A DNA stretch of 64,000 nucleotides from Virgibacillus salexigens (GCF_014905415.1 NZ_BNEO01000001.1:992001-1056000), one strand, 5' to 3'. Positions 33,795-43,140 are shown, numbered from the stretch's first letter. Numbers and translations are program-made. The notes: generated by a model not told the origin, from the letters alone.

Positions 33795-36700
33795 TTATTC
33801 TCTATCTAGATTATCTTTACTCTTTTTATCTCTTTTAGTAATCTTAGCTGTTAAATCATCAAATAAGGTGTATATTACTGGAATTAACAATAAGGTAAAT
33901 AAGCTAGATACACCGAGACCAAAAATAATGGTAACTGCCATTGGCTGTTGTGTCTCAGCACCCTCACCAAGAGCTAGCGCCAATGGTACCATTGCCAATA
34001 TGGTTGTCAAAGTCGTCATAAGAATTGGACGTAATCTACTTGGGCCAGCTTCCAAGATAGCATCATGACGATCCATTCCTTGTCTTCGCAGAATATTTAT
34101 ATAATCTACCAATACGATCGAATTATTAACCACAATACCGGCAAGCATAATAATCCCGATAAACGCAGGAATACTTAATGGTATACCTACAACATATAAG
34201 CCGATCAATACCCCAATAACTGTTGTTGGCATAGCAAACATGATAATTAATGGGAATAAGAAATTCTCAAATTGCACTGCCATTACCGCATATACTAAAA
34301 GAATCGAGAAGACTAATGCAATTGCCAAATCCGTAAAGGACTCGGTCATATCCTCGGTTTGACCGCCCATTTCATAACTATATCCTTCCGGTAAGTTCAT
34401 ATCTGCCAATGCAGCCTCTACATCCGATGAAACGCTGCCCAGATCTCGATCAACAATTTCACTGGTTACATTCATCTGCGGTTGCTGATTTTCTCGAAGT
34501 AAACTTACAGGACCACTCATTTGTTTAAATTCAGCGACTTCATCTAACGATATGGTAGAGCCTTGCGGCGTTTGAATTTTCATATCATGTAAATCCTCAA
34601 TCGAACTACGCTGGTCTTCTGGATACATCATCGTGACATCCATTTCTTGACCATCTTCCTTGAACTGTGTAGCTACCTGTCCAGTAAACTGCATTTGAAT
34701 TTGGCCAAGAATTTGTTCCTGATTAAGACCATAAGTTGCCGCTTCTTCCTGATCAACTACTATATTCATTTGCGGTACACCTTCAGAAGCTGAAGTTTCC
34801 GGATTGTAGACACCATCAACTTGCGAAATTTCGTCAACCACTTGGTTTGATAATTCACTTAGCACTTCATGCTCTGGCCCATTTAGTTGAATCTGAATTG
34901 GACTACCCGTATTCATTCCAGAATCCATCGAACTAACCGTGATTTCCGCACCCGGTATATCTTTCAGGGCCTCATCTATCTCCTGTACCACGTCTGAAGT
35001 TGTTTTAACTCTTTCACCAGAAGGCACTAATTGCATTGTGTAGACGGCTTGGTTTCCACTACTACCACCACTGGCGGCAGCCATGCCGCCTCCGCCACCA
35101 ACACTGACATAATTCGTTTCGATTACAGACTCGAATGGTTCTAACTCTTGATTTACTTTTTCTACGATATCTTCTGTATGACTAAGAGAACTTCCTGGAG
35201 CTGTTTCGACTCGAACTTCCATTTGACCTTGATCGGCCGATGGAATCAACTCTGCACCAATAAATGGGGTTAATGCTAAACTTCCTACAATCGCTAAAAT
35301 GGTGACAAATACGGTAGTCTTCCTATGTCCAAGCACCCACTTTAACACACTGCGGTAACGATCATTTAGCCAACTTAACAAACGGTCAAACCAATAGCGG
35401 CGGCCTCCATCTGTCATTGCTTTTTTCAAGAGCTTGGATGATAACATCGGAACAAGTGTCACTGCTACAACGAGCGATGTGATAAGTGAAAACGATACGG
35501 CTAGTGCAAGTGGGGTAAATAGATCGGAAGCTATCCCCTCTACATAGATAATTGGTAAGAAAACCACCAATGTAGTTGTAGTTGATGCAATAACCGCAGG
35601 GGCTAATTCACTTGCACCCTTGATTGCAGAATCTTTTAAACTGTAACCCCGTTGACGATAAGAATAAATATGCTCGAGAATGACAATCGAACTATCAACC
35701 ATCATCCCTAACCCAAGGGCTAAGCCGCCTAATGTTAAAATATTCAACGTTTCCCCTGTAAAATACATTAATATGAACGTGGTAATAATTGCAATTGGAA
35801 TGGATAAACCAATAACAATCGTCGCCCGTACACTCTTAAGGAAGAGTAATAAGATAAAGATGGATATGATACCACCAATTAATATGTTTTGTATGACAGA
35901 ATCAATCGACATCTCAATAAAATCTGAAGTATCGATAATTACATCCAAATTAACATCTGATGGAAGATCTTGTTTAATTTCCTCAATGCCATCTTCAATA
36001 TTCGTGGCAACTTCTACTGTATTGCTATCCGTCTTCTTCAACACGGATAAAACTACAGATGGCTTACCATTAACAAGTGTCATACCTGATTGTTCTTTGT
36101 AATCGTCTTTTACTTCAGCAAGATCTTCAACATGAACGGTTGCACCTGCTTCTGTTTGAACAATCGTTTGTTCAATATCTTCTAGCGATTCAAATTCACC
36201 AGTCACCCGCAGCTGTAGATCCTTATTCCCTTTATCAATGGAGCCAACAGAAGCAGACTGATTGGTGCTATTCAATGATTGTATAATCATTTGTGTAGTT
36301 ACACCATACTGTTGTAATTTTGCTTCATCTAGTATTAGTTGGATTTCTCTTTCTTTTCCGCCTTCAACCGAAACGGAGCCTACTCCTTCTTGTCTTTCAA
36401 AGAATGGGACGACTTGCTCATCAGCTGTTTGCGTTAATGATGCTGCATCATCACCAGTTAAACCGACCCACATAACAGGCATTTGATCTGGATTAAATCG
36501 CATAATATTTGGATCTCCAGCCTGCTCAGGCAAAGCTGCTTTCACTTGATCCACACTTTCTCGAACATCTAATAACGCTTGATCTAAGTCCGTTCCATTA
36601 CTAAACATCAGTACTACTAAAGATGCCCCAGATTGTGACTGGGATTGTACAGTTTCTATCCCTTCTACCGTACTAACTGCTGATTCGATTGGTCTACTAA

Positions 36701-36887
36701 TTAAATTCTCAACTTCTTGTGGTGCTGCATCGTCATATGATGTTGCTACTACTGCTACAGGAAGATCCATCTTAGGGAAAAGATCAATTGTCAAGCTTCG
36801 TAAAGAAACGGCACCAAGAGCCAGTAGAGCGAGAACGATCATAATTACGCCAACAGGGCGTTTAACAGATGTTTTAATTATCTTCAA
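33795..36887 (-). CDS. RND-family multidrug efflux transporter (SwrC/AcrB-like)
   Basis: This 1030-residue transporter has the RND layout: helix 1 (about 12-32), a large extracytoplasmic loop, a block of helices with GLALGLGMMVDSSIVILEHI (proton-relay region), a second large loop after about residue 540, and a second helix block with GIVVNNSIVLVDYI. It matches HAE1-type pumps and, among Gram-positives, SwrC/YerP, which exports lipopeptides and biocides. The start is TTG with AAAGGAG eight bases upstream. It forms an operon with the upstream adaptor and a TetR regulator. As Gram-positives lack an outer-membrane TolC channel, export is only to the outside of the membrane. Confidence 0.92.
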   Translation of the reverse strand: MKIIKTSVKRPVGVIMIVLALLALGAVSLRSLTIDLFPKMDLPVAVVATSYDDAAPQEVENLISRPIESAVSTVEGIETVQSQSQSGASLVVLMFSNGTDLDQALLDVRESVDQVKAALPEQAGDPNIMRFNPDQMPVMWVGLTGDDAASLTQTADEQVVPFFERQEGVGSVSVEGGKEREIQLILDEAKLQQYGVTTQMIIQSLNSTNQSASVGSIDKGNKDLQLRVTGEFESLEDIEQTIVQTEAGATVHVEDLAEVKDDYKEQSGMTLVNGKPSVVLSVLKKTDSNTVEVATNIEDGIEEIKQDLPSDVNLDVIIDTSDFIEMSIDSVIQNILIGGIISIFILLLFLKSVRATIVIGLSIPIAIITTFILMYFTGETLNILTLGGLALGLGMMVDSSIVILEHIYSYRQRGYSLKDSAIKGASELAPAVIASTTTTLVVFLPIIYVEGIASDLFTPLALAVSFSLITSLVVAVTLVPMLSSKLLKKAMTDGGRRYWFDRLLSWLNDRYRSVLKWVLGHRKTTVFVTILAIVGSLALTPFIGAELIPSADQGQMEVRVETAPGSSLSHTEDIVEKVNQELEPFESVIETNYVSVGGGGGMAAASGGSSGNQAVYTMQLVPSGERVKTTSDVVQEIDEALKDIPGAEITVSSMDSGMNTGSPIQIQLNGPEHEVLSELSNQVVDEISQVDGVYNPETSASEGVPQMNIVVDQEEAATYGLNQEQILGQIQMQFTGQVATQFKEDGQEMDVTMMYPEDQRSSIEDLHDMKIQTPQGSTISLDEVAEFKQMSGPVSLLRENQQPQMNVTSEIVDRDLGSVSSDVEAALADMNLPEGYSYEMGGQTEDMTESFTDLAIALVFSILLVYAVMAVQFENFLFPLIIMFAMPTTVIGVLIGLYVVGIPLSIPAFIGIIMLAGIVVNNSIVLVDYINILRRQGMDRHDAILEAGPSRLRPILMTTLTTILAMVPLALALGEGAETQQPMAVTIIFGLGVSSLFTLLLIPVIYTLFDDLTAKITKRDKKSKDNLDRE

Positions 36888-36890
36888 CGT

Positions 36891-37751
36891 CTATTCTCCT
36901 TTCACAACATTTACCTGGCTGCCGTCAGATAATGATAACTGACCATTTATAACAATTTGATCGCCTGCTTTAACCTCACCCTCAATGGCTGTTTTATCAG
37001 ACTGCGTTTCTTTTGGAGTAACTACCGTTCGAATAGCTTCATTATCTTTGATAACATAAACAAAAGACTCATTATTAGCTTCTTCAATTGCTTCTGTCGG
37101 TACAATGATGGCAGAATTTATTCTCTCTTCCGGAATATGCAGTTTTGCAGTTAGTCCTGCTATCAAATCCTCTTCATCATTATTAACTGTTGCTTCTATT
37201 GGATATAAACCTGTATCATCTGGCATGGTTCCAACTGACGACACTTCTGCTTTATATTGGTTCCCATCAATATCCACGTTTAGCTTATCCTCTCTCTCTA
37301 CTAAACCACGAACATCCGAGGTAACGGTAAAGTTTAATTGAATTGTTTGTAAATCTGTAATAATCGCTAATGGCTCTTCAGTGGATGCAATTCCTCCCTC
37401 ACTTACCGATAATTGAGCAATCTCTCCAGCTTTAGAAGCCCTAATATTCTGCTTTCCAGCAGGGGTTTGTATCGTTGCAATGACATCATTTTCTTCTACT
37501 TGATCGCCATTTTGGACTTCTAATGAATCTATTTCACCAGGATTTTGTACCATTACTGGAGTTGAAGCAGAAGGGGCGGTTCTCCCATATATTGTCTTCT
37601 CAATAACAATATCGCCTTCCGTTGCTTCTTCTGTTTCTACAGGTATTACTTTTTCTTCCTGCTCCTGCTCGTCATCATCAGCTTGCTGATTGCATGCACC
37701 AAGCAAGGTGATCAATAAAATGGCGGCTATACTAATTCCAATCTTTTTCAT
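36891..37751 (-). CDS. RND adaptor lipoprotein (HlyD/membrane-fusion family)
   Basis: This 286-residue protein has a lipoprotein signal (ITLLGAC, acylated C20), an acidic linker, and the paired biotinyl-lipoyl-like halves (around 70-125) and beta-barrel of membrane-fusion proteins, with GDQVEENDVIATI typical of the lipoyl fold. It would sit on the outer face of the membrane and contact the RND pump encoded three bases downstream. The lipid anchor is a usual Gram-positive adaptation. It follows the tetR gene by 31 bases. Confidence 0.88.
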   Translation of the reverse strand: MKKIGISIAAILLITLLGACNQQADDDEQEQEEKVIPVETEEATEGDIVIEKTIYGRTAPSASTPVMVQNPGEIDSLEVQNGDQVEENDVIATIQTPAGKQNIRASKAGEIAQLSVSEGGIASTEEPLAIITDLQTIQLNFTVTSDVRGLVEREDKLNVDIDGNQYKAEVSSVGTMPDDTGLYPIEATVNNDEEDLIAGLTAKLHIPEERINSAIIVPTEAIEEANNESFVYVIKDNEAIRTVVTPKETQSDKTAIEGEVKAGDQIVINGQLSLSDGSQVNVVKGE

Positions 37752-37782
37752 CTGTGAAGCTCCTCTCGTTTATCAACGTTAT

Positions 37783-38673
37783 TCAAGATAATAATTCCAC
37801 ATCAAATAAGTCAGCCAATTGTTCAGTCTCTTCTTTTAACTCAGGAAATTGATAAAAATGAGCAAGTAAACCTTGAACAACAACGGATTGATATTCATCC
37901 TGGTCTACTTCTTTTTGTAATGCGCTTATTACTTCATGAAGTTGTGCTTTTTTTATTTCATCTAGTTGGATTGCTTCTACATTCATTTTTAACAATTTAA
38001 GGGCTATCTGAATCTCATTCCGTTTTTGGTCCATTTCAGCAAAGGAATATGCATTTGGGACTTGGTCTAAACCGATTAGCGGCTCTTCCTTTCTATGTAG
38101 CATACCTTTGACTAAATCATCAATTCTCCGAACTAAAAATGCTCCTGCTTCACCACTATCTATTTGTATATCCTCTATCATTAGCCATTTAAAATATCCG
38201 CTAAGCAGTCCCTCCGCTTGAATAATGATGTCAATCAAAATAGCATCCATTTCATCCATTTCTTCTTGGTAAATTGCCTTTAAATTGCTCTTCATCCAAT
38301 TAAAGTTTTCTACTTTTAAGTTATAAATTAACTTATCAATATTTTCTCCTAAGGATATATTCTCACGTATAAACATAAAAATGTAATCCTTATGGCAATA
38401 GATATAATCTATTGAAACAGCGAGTTGATTTGCAAAATTCTCTCTTGGTGTGTTACTGTCTTGTTGCATTTGCTTCATTTCTTCAGAAATACGTTGATGG
38501 AAGTTATGAATAGCGGTGGCAATAAACGCTTCTTTTGAAGAAAAATAGATATAAAATGATCCTTTGGATACACCAGCTTCATTAGCAATTTCTTGAATAG
38601 AAGTATTATAATAGCCTTTTTCAGCTATTAACTTCATCCCAATTTCAATTAATTTTTGTTTCTTATCATTCAT
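37783..38673 (-). CDS. TetR/AcrR-family regulator of the RND operon
   Basis: This 296-residue protein has the TetR helix-turn-helix (about 8-55; TSIQEIANEAGVSKGSFYIYFSSKEA) and a long helical ligand domain; it is longer than the usual 200 residues of the family. GAGGGG six bases before ATG supports the start. It heads the operon with adaptor and pump, and a palindromic candidate operator lies 56 bases upstream, so it probably represses its own operon until a toxic ligand binds. Confidence 0.88.
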   Translation of the reverse strand: MNDKKQKLIEIGMKLIAEKGYYNTSIQEIANEAGVSKGSFYIYFSSKEAFIATAIHNFHQRISEEMKQMQQDSNTPRENFANQLAVSIDYIYCHKDYIFMFIRENISLGENIDKLIYNLKVENFNWMKSNLKAIYQEEMDEMDAILIDIIIQAEGLLSGYFKWLMIEDIQIDSGEAGAFLVRRIDDLVKGMLHRKEEPLIGLDQVPNAYSFAEMDQKRNEIQIALKLLKMNVEAIQLDEIKKAQLHEVISALQKEVDQDEYQSVVVQGLLAHFYQFPELKEETEQLADLFDVELLS

Positions 38674-38728
38674 GATTAACCCCTCTTTGTAGTACGGATA
38701 TGCCAGACTATTTGTTTCATTAAACGAA

Positions 38729-38746
38729 TGACTGACCGGTTAGTCA
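38729..38746. promoter_or_regulatory. palindromic TetR-type operator
   Basis: TGACTGACCGGTTAGTCA is an almost perfect 18-bp palindrome (one mismatched pair) upstream of the tetR-adaptor-pump operon. Spaced TGAC/GTCA half-sites are common in operators of TetR regulators that control efflux pumps. Confidence 0.7.
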
Positions 38747-38845
38747 CATCACGTTTTACTAAGTGTAACAATGAAACTGTTTTCATTACAAGCACGAAAA
38801 TAAAATGACATGAAATCTTCATAAATTGCTTCTCATAAAAACAAG

Positions 38846-38878
38846 GCACTCCTGATAAATGAGCACCTTATGAATCAC
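38846..38878 (-). terminator. likely terminator of comK
   Basis: On the minus strand AAGGTGCTC and GAGTGCCTT form a 9-bp stem with two imperfect pairs, followed by GTTTTTA, just past the comK stop. Confidence 0.5.
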
Positions 38879-38883
38879 AACAG

Positions 38884-39384
38884 CTATCTCAAAATTCGTT
38901 TAGAAGGGTTACCTCTACTAAATAGAAAGGAACGGTTCATATGTACAATAATTTGACTTGTACGCTTATATTGCATATCAAATGTATTTAACGATGTATG
39001 CGCTAGTAAGTTACTCCCATCATTAAATTGGATTGATGTACATTGGTCATGACTTTGATAGGAATGAATATGATGATATGCAACCCACACACAGGATTTG
39101 TTCTTAGTTGAAGCTGTTGGAATCATATATACACCCATTTCGGGAATAACAGGTATCGGAAGCTTACTTGAAGTTTTTAATATATCTCGTACAGCTCCCT
39201 TCCTCCCCTCTAGTGTAGACCCGTATACTAAGCAGCTATTGTCAATGATTTGTTCTGGTTTATGTAATGACTTTCTTTCTCTATTCTCTTCTATTATGAG
39301 TGATCGGTAATAGGTTAATTCTTTAAGGATAATTGCTTTTGTTCTTGGTGAAATAATATAAACAGATGTAATACAGTTTGTCAT
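38884..39384 (-). CDS. comK: ComK-family competence transcription factor (short form)
   Basis: This 166-residue protein shares ComK landmarks in order: IIDNSCLVYGSTLEGRKGA, the IPVIPEMGVYMIPTAS segment, CVWVAYHHIHSY, then a DGSNL segment and an NTFDMQYKRTS segment. ComK activates DNA-uptake genes by binding paired A/T boxes. The protein ends about 20 residues before the Bacillus subtilis ComK end, so the C-terminal tail linked to MecA/ClpCP control is missing or replaced. AGGAGG before the ATG at 39384 sets the start; the longer frame lacks a site. An imperfect AAAA-N5-TTTT box (39466-39481) lies upstream and might allow autoregulation. Confidence 0.82.
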   Translation of the reverse strand: MTNCITSVYIISPRTKAIILKELTYYRSLIIEENRERKSLHKPEQIIDNSCLVYGSTLEGRKGAVRDILKTSSKLPIPVIPEMGVYMIPTASTKNKSCVWVAYHHIHSYQSHDQCTSIQFNDGSNLLAHTSLNTFDMQYKRTSQIIVHMNRSFLFSRGNPSKRILR

Positions 39385-39484
39385 TGTCCTCCTCCTTTTT
39401 ACTAAATTTTGTAATTCTATTTTACTATGATGGCTTTCTTTTTTCATTATTTTTTCAGATTATTTAAAAATATTGGTTTTTAAG

Positions 39485-39510
39485 GTTTATCTATATAAAG
39501 ATTCGGGAAA
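39485..39510 (+). promoter_or_regulatory. sigma-B-type promoter of the ytxH gene
   Basis: GTTTAT, 14 bases, GGGAAA fits the sigma-B consensus (GTTTAA, 12-15 bases, GGGWAW) with one change. It lies 73 bases before the ytxH-like start codon. Related YtxH-domain genes in Bacillus subtilis belong to the general stress regulon. Confidence 0.7.
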
Positions 39511-39582
39511 CGACTTCTAAATCAAGATTTACTAGTCATGCATTTCCATTGACTAAATTTGCTCATTCAAGGAGGAGAAATT

Positions 39583-39960
39583 ATGGCAGAACAGAATCAA
39601 AATACCAATCAACAGAAAGAACTTCGTCTTCAGCACCTTATTACAGGGTCTTTAATCGGGGCAATTGTTGGAGCAATTACATCTTTATTATTTGCACCCA
39701 AAACCGGTAGAGAACTACGTGCTGATTTATCCAAACAAATGGTGAACACAAAGGATAATACAGTTGATATCACGAAAAGATTTGGCACTACAGCAAAGGG
39801 TAAACTAACAAATATGAAAGAATCTGCTATTGAAAAATCAAGTAAACACAGCATGAAACAGAACGATACTTCAACAGAAGGAATAAATGAAACCAGTGCT
39901 TCTACATCTGAACCAACTGAAACAATTGAATCGGATAAGCAAACTGTCAAAGCTAAGTAA
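39583..39960 (+). CDS. YtxH-domain general stress protein
   Basis: This 125-residue protein has one membrane helix (about 20-42) that contains the YtxH motif GAIVGAITSLLFAPKTGRELR, followed by a hydrophilic, Thr/Ser/Glu-rich tail likely to be an amphipathic or disordered helix. YtxH proteins are membrane-anchored general stress proteins of unknown mechanism. AAGGAGGAG precedes the ATG at 39583; an upstream in-frame codon at 39559 is unsupported. A sigma-B-like promoter upstream and a strong terminator downstream mark it as a one-gene stress unit. Confidence 0.85.
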   Translation: MAEQNQNTNQQKELRLQHLITGSLIGAIVGAITSLLFAPKTGRELRADLSKQMVNTKDNTVDITKRFGTTAKGKLTNMKESAIEKSSKHSMKQNDTSTEGINETSASTSEPTETIESDKQTVKAK

Positions 39961-40033
39961 ATATAAAATACCTAATTTATGTTCAGCTACTACTTATGGA
40001 GTTTAAAAGATGGATGTAACGTACATTCAACAA

Positions 40034-40072
40034 AAAGCAAACCTTCCTCTGTAAAAAAGGAAGGTTTGCTTT
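40034..40072. terminator. strong bidirectional terminator after ytxH
   Basis: A perfect 15-bp stem (AAAGCAAACCTTCCT / AGGAAGGTTTGCTTT) with a 9-base loop lies between the convergent ytxH and lipoprotein genes. Confidence 0.9.
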
Positions 40073-40108
40073 CTAATATAAGTATCCAATTATAGTCGAT
40101 ACTAAAAC

Positions 40109-40384
40109 TTATTGGTTACCTTGACCACCATTATTATTTTCTTCTTGCATGTTGTTATCCTTATTTTCTTCCATACCATTATCTTCGTTTGTTTCGTCCT
40201 CTAGCGCTGGATCTTCTTCATTCATGCCACCATTGTCATCAGCTGGGTTCTCATTGTTTTCTTGTTCTTCTTGCATTGGAGCATCTTCCTCAGCTGGATC
40301 TTGTTGATCATCGGTTCCACAAGCAGCTATTAAAGACAACGCTAAAATGGGGGAACCAAATTTCACGAATAGTTTTTTCTTCAT
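40109..40384 (-). CDS. small acidic low-complexity lipoprotein
   Basis: This 91-residue protein has a lipoprotein signal (SLIAAC, acylated C22) and then a tail made almost only of Asp, Glu, Asn, Gln, Gly, Pro and Met with repeated NE/DN/EE pairs. It should be displayed on the outer face of the membrane as a disordered, negatively charged chain. The ATG at 40384 has AAGGAGG eight bases upstream. The family is unknown; acidic tails of this kind are frequent in halotolerant Bacillaceae. It lies alone between ytxH and fabZ. Confidence 0.7.
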   Translation of the reverse strand: MKKKLFVKFGSPILALSLIAACGTDDQQDPAEEDAPMQEEQENNENPADDNGGMNEEDPALEDETNEDNGMEENKDNNMQEENNNGGQGNQ

Positions 40385-40493
40385 GTGCAAAACCTCCTTT
40401 TGAATTCGTTTTCGGTCTTAGCATAACCAAAACAAAAGAAGTCATACACATTTTTTCAATTATTTCCTATAAGTGAAAGATAAAGCAACTATA

Positions 40494-40913
40494 TTATTTT
40501 ATGGCAAACATAATTTCAGCTTCACAAGCAATTTCTCCATCAACTTTTGCAACAGCTTTGCCTTTGCCAATAGGCCCCTTTAACCTTAATATCTCAACTT
40601 CCATTTGTAACTGATCCCCAGGTTTCACTTGTTTTTTAAAGCGACAGTTGTCTACACCGGCTAGAAATCCAATTTTACCTTGATTTTCTTCTAATCCAAG
40701 CATGGCAATTGCCCCAACTTGAGCCAAGGCTTCTAAAATTAAAACTCCTGGCATCACTGCATAGCCTGGGAAATGTCCTTGGAAAAATGGTTCGTTTGCA
40801 GTAACATTTTTTATACCAGTCACTCGCTTCCCTGTTTCCATTTCCGTTACTCGATCTACCAATAAAAATGGATAACGATGTGGGATTGTTTCTTTAATTT
40901 GTTCAATATCCAT
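40494..40913 (-). CDS. fabZ: 3-hydroxyacyl-[ACP] dehydratase FabZ
   Basis: This 139-residue hot-dog-fold enzyme dehydrates 3-hydroxyacyl-ACP in fatty acid elongation. It has [13 protein letters not shown] and the catalytic helix [20 protein letters not shown] with H47 and E61. The length is standard. It is the last gene of the conserved mbl-flhO-flhP-fabZ segment, in the position of ywpB in Bacillus subtilis, separated from the EpuA-like gene by a terminator, so it should have its own promoter. Confidence 0.96.
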   Translation of the reverse strand: MDIEQIKETIPHRYPFLLVDRVTEMETGKRVTGIKNVTANEPFFQGHFPGYAVMPGVLILEALAQVGAIAMLGLEENQGKIGFLAGVDNCRFKKQVKPGDQLQMEVEILRLKGPIGKGKAVAKVDGEIACEAEIMFAIK

Positions 40914-41020
40914 GAATTACTCTCCTTTTATTATGCTACTATAATTAATATACCATTTGGACGTCATTTACTCATTTAATACATATATAATAACTCGCAC
41001 CTTTATGCGCAACAAAGCTG

Positions 41021-41056
41021 AAAAAAGCATCTAGTCTAACGACCGGATGCTTTTTT
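41021..41056 (-). terminator. intrinsic terminator of the epuA-like gene
   Basis: A stem of eleven or more base pairs (AAAAAAGCATC / GATGCTTTTTT) lies immediately after the stop at 41059 on the minus strand. Confidence 0.88.
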
Positions 41057-41058
41057 AC

Positions 41059-41385
41059 TTATTCTGTTTTTATAACGATATCAATTATATGCTGCCATGT
41101 TTCTTTTTTTAGTGCATCAACAGGAGCACCGTCACCTATTACACCATAACCAATCATTAGCCCAATAACTAATGCGATTAAACAAAGAAGAAGCACAACA
41201 ATGATACGTAACCATATTGGGAATACTCGCAACCGGGGAAGCTTATTGTTATTCTTCTGCTTTCGCTTTTGCTCGCTTCTTGACCCTTCAGCTAAGCGCT
41301 CCGCTTTCTTTCTAAATGAAAAGCGTTTCTTCGGAGGCACTGCTTGTTTTTCTTCGATTGTTTGATCCTCTTGATTCATAGACAT
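41059..41385 (-). CDS. EpuA-family small membrane protein (often labelled 'RNA polymerase subunit beta')
   Basis: This 108-residue protein has a basic N-terminal half (about 1-50), one membrane helix (about 57-82) and a short outer tail with GYGVIGDG and WQHIIDIV, the EpuA signature. Databases frequently call such proteins DNA-directed RNA polymerase subunit beta, a name I consider unsupported by the sequence. The function is unknown. AAGGGG seven bases before ATG supports the start. It follows flhP in the conserved order and ends with its own terminator. Confidence 0.75.
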   Translation of the reverse strand: MSMNQEDQTIEEKQAVPPKKRFSFRKKAERLAEGSRSEQKRKQKNNNKLPRLRVFPIWLRIIVVLLLCLIALVIGLMIGYGVIGDGAPVDALKKETWQHIIDIVIKTE

Positions 41386-41450
41386 TGTTTTACCCCTTAA
41401 TTCTTTAAAACTTGAAAAGAAGTTCTATCATTCTGATCACATATATACCG

Positions 41451-42284
41451 TTATGATCGTAATTGATTAACTAAACCGGACATTTGATCACTCATTGAAA
41501 TTGTTCGCGAATTAAATTGATAAGCACGCTGCGTTCTTAAGAGATCAGACATTTCTTTTGAAATGTCAATATTCGAAGCCTCTAATGCCCCACTTTTAAT
41601 CATCTGCTCTTCTGGATTCACCTGTTGGATTATTTCATTCGTATCAATTCCTAGATCAGCTATATTCGGTAATTGAAACATATTATTTCCATCAAACTCT
41701 AAAAGTCTAGGACGTACTGCCTCGATCACCGCTAATTGTTCAACGACCTCTGTCTGATTACCTCTTGTAATTTGAATCTGTCCATTAGATTGAATGGCGA
41801 TATTATCAAACCCTTGTTCAAAAATAATTGGTCCATTTTCCCCTAATATTGGATTTCCATTGCTATTTGTAAGCATAACTTCTTGATTGTTATTTATTGG
41901 GCTTAAATAAAACGAGCCATCTCTTGTATATCGTGTTTGGGCTATTCCGTTCTCGATAACTTGAACCTGATAGAATAAATTCCCTTGAAGTAATGCTGTA
42001 TCTAAAGCACGTTCCGTTTCTTTAATATTTCCTAAGCTTAAGTTAACATTTGTAGAACCTAGTTTAGCTCCTGCACCAATCCTAATTCCTTCTGGTGTTA
42101 ATCTTGCCTGTGGATTAGCTGGTTCCGTCAAATTATTTATCTGTTGAAATAATAAAGAAGAAAATTCAGTTTGTCTCGCCTTATAACCTGTTGTTTGGCT
42201 ATTTGCTAAATTGTTTCCAATCGTATCTAGTTGATTCTGTAACTGATTCATTGTAACAGCAGCCTGTATCATTGTTCTAGACAT
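41451..42284 (-). CDS. flhP: flagellar hook-basal body protein FlhP (FlgG family)
   Basis: This 277-residue rod/hook family protein starts with the axial signature MIQAAVTMNQLQNQLDTIGN followed by NLANSQTTGYKA and ends with SNIDISKEMSDLLRTQRAYQFNSRTI, the paired N- and C-terminal helices that assemble in the flagellar axis. It fits FlhP, the distal-rod-type paralogue encoded away from the main flagellar operon in bacilli. It follows flhO by 11 bases with a GGGGGGAG site. Its presence indicates motility. Confidence 0.92.
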   Translation of the reverse strand: MSRTMIQAAVTMNQLQNQLDTIGNNLANSQTTGYKARQTEFSSLLFQQINNLTEPANPQARLTPEGIRIGAGAKLGSTNVNLSLGNIKETERALDTALLQGNLFYQVQVIENGIAQTRYTRDGSFYLSPINNNQEVMLTNSNGNPILGENGPIIFEQGFDNIAIQSNGQIQITRGNQTEVVEQLAVIEAVRPRLLEFDGNNMFQLPNIADLGIDTNEIIQQVNPEEQMIKSGALEASNIDISKEMSDLLRTQRAYQFNSRTISMSDQMSGLVNQLRS

Positions 42285-42295
42285 AAACTCCCCCC

Positions 42296-43105
42296 CTAAA
42301 CCAAACGACCAATTTCGCTTACTGCTTTACCCATGCTTTCGTCATACGCTTTTAATACACGCTGATTTGTTTCAAACATCCGATAAGATTCCATCATTTG
42401 TGTCATTGATTGCAACGAATCTACATTTGAACGTTCTAGGAACCCTTGTTTAATGGAAAACGTGACATCTGCTGGCATTTCATCAACTTCACCTGCAAAT
42501 AAGTTATTCCCTTCTTTTACCATATTATTTGCGTCTGGTGTATAAGCAATATTCAATGCAGCGGTCTGCTCGGGTGTTCGCAACATTCCGTTTGCAGTAA
42601 CGGTAAATTCCATTCCATTCGTTTGAATAGGTTGTCCTTCTTGATCTAAAACATAGTAACCTTGGTTTGTTACTAGATAACCTTGGCCATCTACAGTAAA
42701 GTTCCCATTTCTCGTATATCGAACTTCCCCGGCTTCATTTTGCACAGTAAAAAAAAGATTTGCCGACTGATTTGGTAATTCTCCATTAACCAATGCTAAA
42801 TCAGTGGTACTACCTGTTTCTCTTATATCACCTTGTCTAAAGTTCGGAATTGTTTCCTGAACATAGACACCTGTGTTTAATGCACCGATCGATTGATGGA
42901 TTGGAAATTGCATCGATGATTTAACTGAGATTTGATTCCCTTTTCCACCAATGCGATTCATTAACATTTCCGGAAATGCATGCAATGTTGTTTGATCTGC
43001 TTTATAACCTGGTGTGTTCGCATTGGAAATATTATTTGAAAAAGCTTCCTGTTGGCGTTGTTGGGCAATCATTCCACTAGCTGCCGTATAAAAGCCTCTT
43101 AACAA
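42296..43105 (-). CDS. flhO: flagellar hook-basal body protein FlhO (FlgF/FlgG family)
   Basis: This 269-residue protein begins MLRGFYTAASGMIAQQRQQE with SNNISNANTPGYKADQ and ends with SNVDSLQSMTQMMESYRMFETNQ, the conserved axial-protein termini. It corresponds to FlhO, a proximal-rod-like protein. The start is TTG with GGGAGGG six bases upstream. It lies 35 bases after mbl and immediately before flhP, the same order as in Bacillus subtilis. Confidence 0.92.
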   Translation of the reverse strand: MLRGFYTAASGMIAQQRQQEAFSNNISNANTPGYKADQTTLHAFPEMLMNRIGGKGNQISVKSSMQFPIHQSIGALNTGVYVQETIPNFRQGDIRETGSTTDLALVNGELPNQSANLFFTVQNEAGEVRYTRNGNFTVDGQGYLVTNQGYYVLDQEGQPIQTNGMEFTVTANGMLRTPEQTAALNIAYTPDANNMVKEGNNLFAGEVDEMPADVTFSIKQGFLERSNVDSLQSMTQMMESYRMFETNQRVLKAYDESMGKAVSEIGRLV

Positions 43106-43140
43106 AATATTCCCTCCCGCTATCCATATTTAATGTATAG

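Noticed and set aside
41059-41385. RNA polymerase subunit beta identity for the EpuA-like protein
   Set aside because: The protein is a 108-residue single-helix membrane protein with no RpoB domain; the common database label appears to be a transferred error.
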